Translations under genes and position numbers: made by a program
Part shown: one piece after another, positions 8,871-17,253 of the stretch
Layout: every line of letters begins with the position of its first letter
Numbering within the stretch: the stretch's first letter is position 1
Source of the DNA: JBFIHF01 sp964411125
GTDB taxonomy: Bacteria; Myxococcota_A; Bradymonadia; Bradymonadales; Bradymonadaceae
Reading direction: 5' to 3'
NCBI GenBank assembly: GCA_964411125.1
Contig: CAYPJU010000015.1
Coordinates: 29,435 to 93,434, forward strand
Length of the DNA stretch: 64,000 nucleotides
The notes under the pieces: generated by a model
Databases searched by the model: none
Told to the model about the DNA's origin: nothing
What the model saw: the letters and a program-made list of their open reading frames with translations, nothing else

Positions 8871-9434
8871 TCAGAACCCCTCCGGAGGCACCACGTGCCG
8901 AAGCTCCGCACCGGAATCGACCGGGACACAGGCGACCACTTTGCCCGGCGGGGCCTGGATGATCGTCGCAGCCTCGCACTGGTCCGGCCCGACCGTGAAG
9001 ACCGCTTTCTCGGTGATTCCGTCGAGGCTCGCACCGATCGCGTAGGTCCCTACCTCGAGATCGAACCCGAAGACGTCGATCAAGTCGAGCATCGCGTTAC
9101 AGCCGATCCGCCAGTTCCCCGACGAGTTCACGTCGACGACCGACCATTCCTCGGTCTGGGCGTCGAAGCGCCACAGCGAGTCGACCGCGTAGCGAGGCTG
9201 CGCCTGGTCGTCCCCCTCGCAAATGGGGCTCATCGGGGGGAGGTAGACTCGCGTGCGCCCCTCGTACCAGTTGTAGGTCAACTGATTCGGCGTCGCGGTG
9301 TCGGGGGTATCCGCGGGGGCTGGCTCGGAAACGTCCGGCCGGGGCTCGACCGGCGTGGGGTCGGCGGACGGCTCCGGCTTGGAGGCACACGCTCCAGCGA
9401 GGCAGACGACCGTGGTCATCAAGATGTATCGCAT
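8871..9434 (-). CDS. Small lipoprotein of unknown function
   Basis: 187 residues. The ATG at 9434 is preceded by a strong GAGGAGA ribosome site. The signal peptide ends in lipobox LAGAC (Cys16) and is followed by a Pro/Glu/Asp-rich linker to about residue 45. The remainder contains four Cys (in SPICEGDD, RIGCNAML, PDQCEAAT, VVACVPVD) that could make two disulfides in the periplasm, plus strand-like segments (WSVVDVNSSGNWRI, TYAIGASLDGI). No family is recognised. It lies 73 bases upstream of the propeller lipoprotein on the same strand, so the two could share a transcript. Confidence 0.72.
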   Translation of the reverse strand: MRYILMTTVVCLAGACASKPEPSADPTPVEPRPDVSEPAPADTPDTATPNQLTYNWYEGRTRVYLPPMSPICEGDDQAQPRYAVDSLWRFDAQTEEWSVVDVNSSGNWRIGCNAMLDLIDVFGFDLEVGTYAIGASLDGITEKAVFTVGPDQCEAATIIQAPPGKVVACVPVDSGAELRHVVPPEGF

Positions 9435-9766
9435 TTTCTCCTCTACAATGATCTGGAGGCTCGAGGCCGGCGTCGTGGCCCCGCGCTCACTCCTGTCACG
9501 TTCCGCGGCGAGTATTCTCTGTCTCGCCGATCACATCAACGCTCCCGAGCGTCAGCCTGTTTCACGACGAAGCAACGCGAGCAGGGGCGTGGATGCCACG
9601 TCAGGTGGCAACTCGAGCCGCGAAATGCCAGATCGGACGAAGCCGCCCCCCGGGCGGCCCTTCGCCCTTCCCCCGAGCACGGGCAGTCTTCCGAAGTCAG
9701 GGGTCGAAACCAGTGGGGTTGGCACGCATGCTGCTCTACACTGCCCGAATCGGGTAGAGGACCATC
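9435..9766. other. Divergent intergenic region
   Basis: About 330 bases between two divergent lipoprotein genes (8871-9434 and 9767-11320). It holds a sigma-54-like element near its right end (9720-9734, listed separately) and AGAGGA at 9756-9761 as the probable ribosome site of the right-hand gene. No credible small gene or RNA was seen. Confidence 0.5.
9720..9734 (+). promoter_or_regulatory. Candidate sigma-54 promoter for the pyroglutamyl-peptidase lipoprotein
   Basis: TGGCACGCATGCTGC matches the sigma-54 pattern TGGCAC-N5-TTGC with one change in the -12 element (CTGC for TTGC). The invariant GG and GC are exactly 10 bases apart. Transcription would begin near 9746, about 20 bases before the ATG at 9767. 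No enhancer site was identified. Confidence 0.45.
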
Positions 9767-11320
9767 ATGAATCGAAAACTCCGTAAGATTGCGCTCCTTG
9801 TTTCGCTCCTGGCGAGTTGCGGCCCGTCCGACGAACCGACGGAGGCGCGCGACGTCCTGACAGTCGAGTCGTCGCCGAATCAGGACGCGTTGCCCGGAGG
9901 GCTCTTCCACGATTTCCTCCCCGATGGGAAGTTCGACGCGGCCGGTCATCCCGAGGGGGCCGAGGTGTTCGAAGGGAAGCTCGGCTGCGATCCCAAAACA
10001 GGCGTGACTGCGAAGGAAGGAGTCGCTGCCTCGGCGGAGTTCGACCAGCCCGGGACGCTCTGCGCGAACTCCACCTCCCCTCTCGGCGACGGAACATTCA
10101 TCCTCAACGTCCGAGGTCTCGTCTCCGAAGGCTCCCAGAAGCGGCCGACGCAGTCCGATCCGGCCGACGCGGTGCTCGAGATCACCATCTACTCCGCCGA
10201 CGACCAGGTGCTCGCAACGCGCGAGGTCACGGAGTCGGACTTCGGCGGCTTCGACGCCGACCGCGACCACGGCCTCCGGTTCGTCCACCGCGGCGACGGC
10301 GCGGCACGCTTCGAGGTGACATGGACGGGAAGTCGCGACGTGCGACTCTCGTATGTGGAGGTCTTCCGAGCATCGCCGCGTCTGGTGATCCAGCCCGCCT
10401 CGCAGGTGCTCGACGGCGAGCGCCGGTTCGAGATCGAGATGCAAGACCCGCCCGATGATCTGGAGTTCGAGATCGAGTGCGACGGCCTCGACATCACGGA
10501 GCGGCTCGACGCCCTCCTCGCGTCCGGCGAAGCGAACCGCCAGGAGACGGATTTCCGCACGATCGTCGACGCCCCCGCAGACGCCCTCTTCGCCGATTGC
10601 TCCGCGGACACCCGTGTGATGGTACGCGCCATGTCGGGGGGGTGGGCTCGTCAGACGAGCCGGGTCACCTACTTCTCCGATCCCATACCGTGTGGGTTCG
10701 GGCCGTACTCCGATCGGGTGCGCGTCCTGCTGACCGGATTCGAACCCTTCCCCGCCGATTCGACCCGCGACAACAGCTCCAAAGAAGCGGTCGAAGCGTA
10801 TCTCGCCGGCCCGCTCCCCGACGGCGTCGACGTCATGGGAGCGATCCTCCCCGTGGAGTACGATACGGCGGCCGAGCTGGTCGCGGACCTCGTCGACCGC
10901 TGCGACCCCGACGTCGTGATAGGCTTCGGACAGGGACGAAGCCGCGTCGACGTCGAACGCGTCGCGTACAATCGCAAGGACACGGCCGCCGTCGCCGGAG
11001 GCGTCCCCGACAATCGTGGCGTCGTCTACGGGGGTGACCCGGTGGTCGAAGCGGGCCCCGCCGAGCGCACGACCGGCCTGCCGGTCGACACCATCCTCGC
11101 CGGCCTCGATGCGCTCGGGATTCCAGCGGGACCGAGCACCGATCCCGGTCGCTACGTCTGCAACAACCTCTTCTATTCGATCATGGACGGAGCCGAGGAG
11201 AGCGGACGCACCGGCGGGTTCGTCCACCTCCCCCGCATTCCGAGCGTCGACGCGACGAGCCGTGAGCAGCTTCGCTCGACGGTCGAGACGGTCGTCGACG
11301 CAGCGGTCGCCGGCCGCTGA
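9767..11320 (+). CDS. Lipoprotein with C-terminal pyroglutamyl-peptidase I (C15) domain
   Basis: 517 residues. The lipoprotein signal ends at LLASC (Cys18). Residues ~25-310 are a region of unknown fold with paired Cys and beta-like strands. Residues ~315-517 match pyrrolidone-carboxylate peptidase (peptidase family C15), which removes N-terminal pyroglutamate: VRVLLTGFEPFPADSTRDNSS, then VDVERVAYN with Glu397, GRYVCNNLFYSIM with Cys465, and GGFVHLPRIP with His487. The Glu-Cys-His triad spacing (68 and 22) is close to the usual 63 and 24. Classical Pcp enzymes are ~200-215-residue cytoplasmic proteins, so the export signal and 300-residue front are unusual. All catalytic residues are present, so activity is plausible. 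Confidence 0.85.
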   Translation: MNRKLRKIALLVSLLASCGPSDEPTEARDVLTVESSPNQDALPGGLFHDFLPDGKFDAAGHPEGAEVFEGKLGCDPKTGVTAKEGVAASAEFDQPGTLCANSTSPLGDGTFILNVRGLVSEGSQKRPTQSDPADAVLEITIYSADDQVLATREVTESDFGGFDADRDHGLRFVHRGDGAARFEVTWTGSRDVRLSYVEVFRASPRLVIQPASQVLDGERRFEIEMQDPPDDLEFEIECDGLDITERLDALLASGEANRQETDFRTIVDAPADALFADCSADTRVMVRAMSGGWARQTSRVTYFSDPIPCGFGPYSDRVRVLLTGFEPFPADSTRDNSSKEAVEAYLAGPLPDGVDVMGAILPVEYDTAAELVADLVDRCDPDVVIGFGQGRSRVDVERVAYNRKDTAAVAGGVPDNRGVVYGGDPVVEAGPAERTTGLPVDTILAGLDALGIPAGPSTDPGRYVCNNLFYSIMDGAEESGRTGGFVHLPRIPSVDATSREQLRSTVETVVDAAVAGR

Positions 11321-11335
11321 AGCGCTCGGCGCGCG

Positions 11336-13495
11336 TCAGGCGCGACGCCGACGCACTGCGAAGAGCAACCCCAGAAAGAGCAAGAAGGGCGATGGCGTGG
11401 CCGACGCCGACGCGCATCCGCCGGTGGGGGACTCGTCGTCGTCCAGGTCGACTTCGACGTTACGCCCCAACCCATCGGCGCGACCGTCGATGACGCCGCC
11501 GTCGATCGGGGCCGGCACCTGCCCTCCCAGGCGCACCGGCGCCGAGCGGTCGTAGGCCTCTCGCGACGACGCCACGTACCCGTCGGCGGATTGCACGAAG
11601 AGGGCGTCGATCGAAGCGTTCGCGGTACCCCCGATCGTCGGCACGATGCGAAGCCGAGTGATCTCCCCGCTCCAGCCGGGGTGCCCGGCGAGGTCGAGAA
11701 CATACGTGCGGAGTCCCGGCGAAACTTCGAAAGTTCCGGCGCGGCGGGCGTCGAAGTTCTCACCGGCACGCGCCCAGTAGACGACCGCCGTGTGATTCCC
11801 GCTTACGTCCATCCGCAGGACGAGGCGATCCCAATCTGCCGCGTCGATGCTCGTCCATCGTGGAGACTGCACGCACTGCCCCGCCGACGCGCGAAACGTC
11901 AGCGCACCCCCGTTGGGATCCACGCTCGCGCTGGCTCCGGCGCACCCCGCCCAGCCTTCGGTCTGGGAGGTCTCGCCGGCGTCGAATTGCCACTCTCTAC
12001 GCCCGACGACGTCGATGTCGGTCGAGGCTTGGAGCAACCCGTCGAAGACGTTCGTCACCGGCACCTCGTTCCAGTCGCCCTGCTCCCCGTAGTAGTTGTC
12101 GATGTGGCGGACCCACGCCCGAAGCTGCGCGTGCTCGACCTCGCCGATGCTGTAGTCCCCGGCGTTCAGATCGATCGTGATCCGTTTCGTCTCGCCCGGG
12201 GCGAGCGCGTAGAGCCCGAACGTCCCACGCGAGCCGGGGTTGGTGCGGGGCGGGTTGGACGGGTTCCAGTTCGCGTCGTTCGTGCGGAAGGAGACGCCGT
12301 TGAAGCGCGGCGCGTCCGACTCGATGAGGTAGTCGACCGGGATTAGATGGTCGGTCTCGAAACCAATCTGAACCCCACGAAGCGGCCACGGGGTCGTATT
12401 CTTCAGGACGACCTCCGCCCGGAGCCAGTCCCCCGGGAAGGCGTCGTAGATGTCCATCGAGCTTCCGGCTCGATAGAAGTCCGACTCGTCGCTACGCCAG
12501 TTGACCTCGAACGTCACGGGCGATGCGACGACCTCGCCGGGACCGACGACGCTTCCCCCGCCACCTCCGGCGAGGCGGATCAATTCTTCGATGCGAGGCA
12601 GGAGATATCGTCCGGGACAGTCGGTCGCCTGGCCAGGCTGTTCCCGGTGACCGAGGACGTATCGGCGGTGCAGCGGAATGTCGTAGTTCCGTGCCACCCA
12701 TTCGAGGATCTTCGCGCCAGCCGCGAACTGCGTCGACCCCATGCGCTGGTTCTCGAAGTTTCCGATGAAAGAGATACCGACGTTGCCCGTGTTGTGGTCG
12801 TCGACGTGCGCCCCAGTGCGCGATTCGTTGCGCCCCTGAAAGACCTGGCCCGACTGGCTCACGACGAAGTGGTAACCGATGTCGCACCATCCGCGGGTGT
12901 CGATGTGGTAGGCCTGAATCTGTCGAAGGCGAGCAGCGGGATCCCCTCCGTCGCTGTCCGGTCGCGTGGTGTGGTGGATCGAGATTCGGTCGGGGCGGTG
13001 CCAGCTACCGCACACGCGGCTGGGGTTGCGAGCCCCCCACTGAGCGCGGGTCACGACCCAGCTCGGCCCCAACGCCGCGACGTTCGTCGTGTGCTCTTCG
13101 AACGGGAGATCTCGGGCGAGAACGTCGGTCGCTTCGACCTCGTCGAAGAACTGGACCGTTCCATACGACCACGGTTCTCCGCTGCGGAGTTCGAACGTCG
13201 TCGCCGGTTCCTCCAGGACCACGCGAGCCACCTTGTGATCTCCCTCGTCCCAGGTGATGTCGATCGGTACCCAATCTCCGCCGTCCACGCGCGCTTCGAT
13301 CGACGTAGCGGGCGTATCGACCAAGACACCGACCTGGCGAAACGGAGCGACCTTCCAACCCGCGCGCTGCGTCCCTTCGCTCAGCTCCTCGAAACGTGCC
13401 AGGTCGGAGTGTCTCGCGTCGTGGTGGTCGGCCTCATTCACACATCCAGTAGCCAAGGAGACGGCGAGTACGATGAATACTGCTACAAACTTCAT
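11336..13495 (-). CDS. PGRP-type N-acetylmuramoyl-L-alanine amidase with MYXO-CTERM tail
   Basis: 719 residues. The ATG at 13495 has GGGAGG nine bases upstream; ATGs at 13504 and further upstream are too close to or before that site. The N-terminus is a lipoprotein-type signal (SLATGC, Cys18). Residues ~140-320 form an Amidase_2/PGRP domain that cleaves the peptidoglycan stem peptide from muramic acid. Zinc-ligand motifs are visible: ISIHHTTRP, GYHFVVSQSGQVFQGR, VLGHREQPGQATDCPG. Residues ~345-690 are beta-rich and may bind wall or carbohydrate. The C-terminus is a MYXO-CTERM-like sorting tail: GGCASAS, a hydrophobic helix, then RRRR. Having both a lipobox and a sorting tail is unusual. It is predicted at the cell surface or outer membrane. 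Confidence 0.87.
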   Translation of the reverse strand: MKFVAVFIVLAVSLATGCVNEADHHDARHSDLARFEELSEGTQRAGWKVAPFRQVGVLVDTPATSIEARVDGGDWVPIDITWDEGDHKVARVVLEEPATTFELRSGEPWSYGTVQFFDEVEATDVLARDLPFEEHTTNVAALGPSWVVTRAQWGARNPSRVCGSWHRPDRISIHHTTRPDSDGGDPAARLRQIQAYHIDTRGWCDIGYHFVVSQSGQVFQGRNESRTGAHVDDHNTGNVGISFIGNFENQRMGSTQFAAGAKILEWVARNYDIPLHRRYVLGHREQPGQATDCPGRYLLPRIEELIRLAGGGGGSVVGPGEVVASPVTFEVNWRSDESDFYRAGSSMDIYDAFPGDWLRAEVVLKNTTPWPLRGVQIGFETDHLIPVDYLIESDAPRFNGVSFRTNDANWNPSNPPRTNPGSRGTFGLYALAPGETKRITIDLNAGDYSIGEVEHAQLRAWVRHIDNYYGEQGDWNEVPVTNVFDGLLQASTDIDVVGRREWQFDAGETSQTEGWAGCAGASASVDPNGGALTFRASAGQCVQSPRWTSIDAADWDRLVLRMDVSGNHTAVVYWARAGENFDARRAGTFEVSPGLRTYVLDLAGHPGWSGEITRLRIVPTIGGTANASIDALFVQSADGYVASSREAYDRSAPVRLGGQVPAPIDGGVIDGRADGLGRNVEVDLDDDESPTGGCASASATPSPFLLFLGLLFAVRRRRA

Positions 13496-13722
13496 CCGAG
13501 TCATCCTCCCAACAATTTTCCGTGCCATCATTCATTCGGCACATCCAGAACGTAGAGAGTCACGCTTCCATCGTCATCTTAGCTCCTATTAGCTCGGCCT
13601 TTCCGGTCCCGCCGCATCACCGCCAACCACAAAGAAGACAAGGAGAAAGTCATCGACGACTGGGAGCCGCGGCCCTTCGATGGTAGGAAGCATGATCCCC
13701 CTATCCCCACGGAGTTCGAACG
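13496..13722. promoter_or_regulatory. Shared divergent promoter region of the amidase and the CDGSH protein
   Basis: About 225 bases between two divergent starts, locally lower in G+C than its neighbours. It contains a small inverted repeat GTGCC/GGCAC (around 13522-13542) and TTAGCTC twice (around 13580 and 13589). Both could be operator fragments, but neither matches a known consensus. Confidence 0.3.
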
Positions 13723-14367
13723 ATGACCGATCCCAAGCGCTACCAAGGCGAGAAACTCGATGTCACCTGGGACAAGCGGCTCTGCATTCACGTCGCCGAG
13801 TGCGGCCGTGCGGACAACGACATGTTCGTCGGCGGGCGCGACCCGTGGTGCGACCCCGACACCGTCGACGAGGAGGTCGCCGCCGATGTCGTCCGCCGGT
13901 GCCCCACCGGAGCACTTCACTACACGCCAAAGAACGGGGCGGGCGAGCACCCCGACGAGCGAAACACGGTGCTCGTGGCGAACAACGGTCCCCTCTACGT
14001 CCGCGGCGAGCTGAACATCGACGGAGCCGCCGACGACATGCCGGGCGTGAAGTTTCGCGCAGCGCTCTGCCGCTGCGGCCTGTCGAAGAACAAGCCGTTC
14101 TGTGACAACAGCCACGAAGGGGAGTTCGTCGACCACGGAGCGGTCGGCAAGTCATCCTCCGAACCGCTCGACGACACGGGCGGACCCCTCGCCGTGAAGC
14201 GCGCGCAGAACGGCCCGCTGTTGCTCGACGGGAACGTCACCATCATGGCCGCGACAGGTCGCGTCGCGTGGCAGGGCAAAAACTGCGCGCTCTGCCGCTG
14301 CGGGCAGTCGAAGAACAAGCCGTTCTGCGACGGCTCACATCGCAAGGCCGGGTTCGAGGCCCCCTGA
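13723..14367 (+). CDS. CDGSH iron-sulfur protein with N-terminal Fer4_19 domain
   Basis: 214 residues. The first ~70 residues match the Fer4_19/DUF1271 divergent ferredoxin domain: RLCIHVAECGRAD, DPWCDPD and RCPTGALHY, giving a cluster of Cys. Two CDGSH-type (mitoNEET-like) motifs follow: CRCGLSKNKPFCDNSH near residue 120 and CRCGQSKNKPFCDGSH near the C-terminus, each supplying three Cys and one His for a 2Fe-2S cluster. This triple arrangement is a common bacterial architecture for small soluble electron carriers or cluster-transfer proteins. No signal peptide, so cytoplasmic. The physiological partner is unknown and the neighbours give no hint. Confidence 0.92.
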   Translation: MTDPKRYQGEKLDVTWDKRLCIHVAECGRADNDMFVGGRDPWCDPDTVDEEVAADVVRRCPTGALHYTPKNGAGEHPDERNTVLVANNGPLYVRGELNIDGAADDMPGVKFRAALCRCGLSKNKPFCDNSHEGEFVDHGAVGKSSSEPLDDTGGPLAVKRAQNGPLLLDGNVTIMAATGRVAWQGKNCALCRCGQSKNKPFCDGSHRKAGFEAP

Positions 14368-14474
14368 CTCTCCGCCTCGCCGGCCGGGGACGAGCCGCGT
14401 CTTTGCGGTCGACATTCGTTGACACGCCGAGGCGGCGCAGGCACGCTCCAGTTCCACTCGCTGGAAGTACTCTC

Positions 14475-15806
14475 ATGCCCCGTACCCGCCGCCGGATCGT
14501 GCTCGGTCTCTTCACTTCGCTCACGGTCGCGACGTTCGCGAGCTGCGAGCCTGCCGTCGAAGGCCCGTCGTCCGATCCCGTGGTCATCGACGGGGAAGAC
14601 CCCGGTGAGTCGGGCAAAGGCGACATCTTCGGCGAAGACGACCGCGGGGAGCCCTACCGCTACCGGGCCGACTCCCCGGTAAAGCTCGCCACTGCCGCGG
14701 TCGGAGCCCAGGTCGCCCCCGACTACGTCCAGTTCGACGAGAACGGCGTCGGCAGCTACACCGGCCGTGTGCGAACCATGGCGGAGCGGTTCGATCTCTG
14801 CGAGGAACACCCCTTCTCGAACCAGCCTGCGGTGGCGAGCTGCACCGGATTCCTCGTCGCCCCCGACGTTCTCGTCACGGCGGGGCATTGCCTGAACCCC
14901 AAGAACGAATCGCTCGAGCAGCGCTGCGCCCGCGCCGGATGGATCTTCGGTTTCGAGTACGAAAGCGCCGAGGAGGAGGGCGAGGGCGAACTCCCTTCCT
15001 TCGACCGCGACGACTTCTACCTCTGCGACGAGGTGATCGCGCGTAGCTACCACGGCTGCGCCGCGGACTACTCCATCGTTCGCCTCAACCGTCCCGTGCA
15101 CGACAGAACTCCGCTTCGCTTTTCGCCGGAACGCCCGGAGCTGCAGACCGACGTCTGGGCGCTCGGGTTCCCGAGCGGCGTCCCCCTCAAGATCTCCCCG
15201 GGAGGCGTCGTCGAGCTCTCGCGCTACACGACCCCCCAGTCGTTCGAGACTACGGTCGACGGCTTCGGCGGAAACTCCGGCGGTCCCGTCGTCACGCTCG
15301 ATGGTCTGGTGCGCGGGATTCACGTATGCGGCAACCCGCGCGGCGAATACGAGCCGGCCGAGGGTCAGGAATGTTCGATGCCCTTCGAGTGCGACACCAT
15401 CGACGAATGCGTCGGAATGGGCACCTACGGGATGGCGAACATCACCGGGTTTCTCGAATGCCTCGTCGGAGGTTCGACCGCCGACGAATGCCGCGACCTC
15501 CTCCCCGACTACCCGCGTTGCGATCCCCTCGCCTCCGAATGCGTAGTCGGCTCTACCTGCCAGTGGTCCTCGCCGTCCAAGGAGTTCCGCTGCCTCCCGG
15601 CGAGCGACATCATCGCGGCGGAGTGGGAAGACTGCTACTTCGGGCTGTGCCAGGAGGGTTCGGTCTGCCGCAAGCAAGCGGATTCGACGGTCGAGAACCC
15701 CAACTACCTCTGCATCCCGATGTGCAGCGACGAGGTCTCCTGCCGGCAGGGTACGTGCCAGCCGGCGGGCACCATCTTCGAGAATCAGCGCTTCTGCGCG
15801 CGCTGA
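14475..15806 (+). CDS. Trypsin-like serine protease lipoprotein
   Basis: 443 residues. The frame is open from 14268, but the ATG at 14475 begins an Arg-rich signal peptide ending at FASC (Cys24). Residues ~95-310 form a trypsin-fold (S1) protease with the complete triad: VTAGHCLNP (His), AADYSIVRLNRP (Asp) and FGGNSGGPVV (Ser). The ~130-residue tail is Cys-rich (PFECDTIDEC, GSTCQWSS, GSVCRKQ, CIPMCSDEVSCRQGTC) and looks like a disulfide-bonded module. An acidic linker with ESGKGD lies between anchor and protease. It is predicted to be exported and lipid-anchored, acting outside the cytoplasm. The substrate is unknown. It converges closely (4 bases) with the next gene on the other strand. Confidence 0.88.
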   Translation: MPRTRRRIVLGLFTSLTVATFASCEPAVEGPSSDPVVIDGEDPGESGKGDIFGEDDRGEPYRYRADSPVKLATAAVGAQVAPDYVQFDENGVGSYTGRVRTMAERFDLCEEHPFSNQPAVASCTGFLVAPDVLVTAGHCLNPKNESLEQRCARAGWIFGFEYESAEEEGEGELPSFDRDDFYLCDEVIARSYHGCAADYSIVRLNRPVHDRTPLRFSPERPELQTDVWALGFPSGVPLKISPGGVVELSRYTTPQSFETTVDGFGGNSGGPVVTLDGLVRGIHVCGNPRGEYEPAEGQECSMPFECDTIDECVGMGTYGMANITGFLECLVGGSTADECRDLLPDYPRCDPLASECVVGSTCQWSSPSKEFRCLPASDIIAAEWEDCYFGLCQEGSVCRKQADSTVENPNYLCIPMCSDEVSCRQGTCQPAGTIFENQRFCAR

Positions 15807-15810
15807 CCGG

Positions 15811-16365
15811 CTACCAGCCGAGGCTCAGACCGATCAGCCACTCCGCGCGAGCCGCTCCCCCACCGAGCGTCGCGAAAGAGTAGCCGAGCGCACCCGACGT
15901 CCACAGCTGCGGGAGCCCTTCGGTTCCGATTCGCATCCCGGCGTCCAACATCGGCGACACACGCCCCCCCAGGCCGTCTCCGGCCCAGGCGGAGTCCAGG
16001 GAAGGACCGACCCAGAAGCCGACCGCTTCGAACTCGACCAGCGTCGGTAGCCCGACCTCGGCGTTCCAGGCGAACCCCGACGGTGGGTCTTCGAAGTAGG
16101 TGGCCCCCAACCGCGCCCGGAGGCGAAGCTCCGCCCGTTCGTCGCGGCGCAGAACTCTTGCCGCCGTCACTCCGAGCGACGGTGCGTCGGCGCTCATCCG
16201 GAACCCGGCGAAGCCACCGAACCGCCAGTCGCCCCCCGCCTCGAACCGCAGCTCGAGCCGCTGCGGGTTCGCCCCGATGGCGATCGCCGAGTCGGTCAGC
16301 GGCACGTGAGCGACAGCGATCGCCGGGAAAGAGACGATCAGCGCGGCGAAGAGAACCGACCTCAT
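15811..16365 (-). CDS. Secreted beta-rich protein, possible outer-membrane barrel
   Basis: 184 residues. A cleavable type I signal peptide (MRSVLFAALIVSFPAIAVAH, predicted cut after AVA) is followed by alternating strands with aromatic and Gly residues: LELRFEAGGDWRFGGFAGF, ELRLRARLGATYF, VGLPTLVEFEAVGFWVG. It ends WLIGLSLGW, an aromatic C-terminus typical of small outer-membrane barrels. No family is recognised. Its start codon overlaps the stop of the lipase-like gene by ATGA, so the two are translationally coupled. Confidence 0.68.
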   Translation of the reverse strand: MRSVLFAALIVSFPAIAVAHVPLTDSAIAIGANPQRLELRFEAGGDWRFGGFAGFRMSADAPSLGVTAARVLRRDERAELRLRARLGATYFEDPPSGFAWNAEVGLPTLVEFEAVGFWVGPSLDSAWAGDGLGGRVSPMLDAGMRIGTEGLPQLWTSGALGYSFATLGGGAARAEWLIGLSLGW

Positions 16366-17195
16366 GGTGCGACCACCCCTTCCGGCCAGGACTCGGGCGC
16401 GTCCAGCCTGTCCGGGTCCTCCAGGAGAGACTCGACCAGGAAGAAGATACGGTCGTGCGCTTCCTCGAAGGTCACCCCCGGCGTCCCATCCTTCTCCGCC
16501 TCAGCGTCCGTCACGAAGTCGCCGAACTGGTAGTGCGTCACGCCCTCCACCACCGCCAGGGTCCCGCCCCCCAACTGGTCGAGGCCCTCGGCGGCCTCGT
16601 CCACCGAAACGCGGGGGTCCTCACCCCCGACGATCGAAACCACGCGGTCTTCCGGCTCTCCATCGCGCTCCGGGTCGAGCCCCCCTGCCGGGAAACTCGC
16701 GAGGATCACCGCGTCGGCAAACTCTTCGGGGAAATTCACCCAGAGGGACGCCGCCACGACCCCACCGAGACTGTGCCCGATCACCACGGCCCGGTCGGAC
16801 GAGATTCGCCCGGTGAGGGGGGACCCGTTCCGCGCCGACATCCGCCGCGCCGTCTTCAACACGTGCGCCCCGTTCGAGCTGCTGAAGAGCGCGAGCTCGG
16901 TAGGATGATGCGGGTGGATCGACACGTACCCCCTTCCCGCCAGCGCTTCCCCGATCCACGAGTAACGTTCTGCCTCCACCGCGCCCCCCTGGATGAAGAC
17001 CACCGTTCCGCGTCGAGCACCGGAAGCCGGCAGATAGAAATCGGTCTCCACCACCTCGTCGCCTCGTACTCGGATCGTGTCGCTGTAGCGCGACACCGAA
17101 TACGGACCGTCAGTCGCAGGCGACACCTCGAACTCTGGAAACGAGCAGCCCGCGGCGAGGAGGAGCGAAACGATCAGGAGGAGAAATCGAGGCAT
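16362..17195 (-). CDS. Alpha/beta-hydrolase lipoprotein
   Basis: 277 residues from the ATG at 17195, which begins a lipoprotein signal ending LLAAGC (Cys17). The domain is an alpha/beta hydrolase: oxyanion-type strand GTVVFIQGGAVEAERYSW, nucleophile elbow VIGHSLGGVVAASLW with Ser in GHSLGG, an acidic residue near SIVGGEDPRVS, and a late His in GVTHYQFGDF. This layout resembles dienelactone-hydrolase or PET-hydrolase-like lipases; the lipid or ester substrate is unknown. It is predicted to be anchored outside the inner membrane. It overlaps the next gene by 4 bases (ATGA), forming a two-gene operon with the barrel-like protein. Confidence 0.82.
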   Translation of the reverse strand: MPRFLLLIVSLLLAAGCSFPEFEVSPATDGPYSVSRYSDTIRVRGDEVVETDFYLPASGARRGTVVFIQGGAVEAERYSWIGEALAGRGYVSIHPHHPTELALFSSSNGAHVLKTARRMSARNGSPLTGRISSDRAVVIGHSLGGVVAASLWVNFPEEFADAVILASFPAGGLDPERDGEPEDRVVSIVGGEDPRVSVDEAAEGLDQLGGGTLAVVEGVTHYQFGDFVTDAEAEKDGTPGVTFEEAHDRIFFLVESLLEDPDRLDAPESWPEGVVAP

Positions 17196-17253
17196 CGGAG
17201 TGGCTTCGGTGGACCGGTCGGCGTGCCGTACGTCGCACGGGCGCCCGACCTCG

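Noticed and set aside
8529..9770. Plus-strand open frame spanning two minus-strand lipoprotein genes
   Set aside because: Arg/Pro/Ser-rich shadow with no motif; both opposite genes have signal peptides and ribosome sites.
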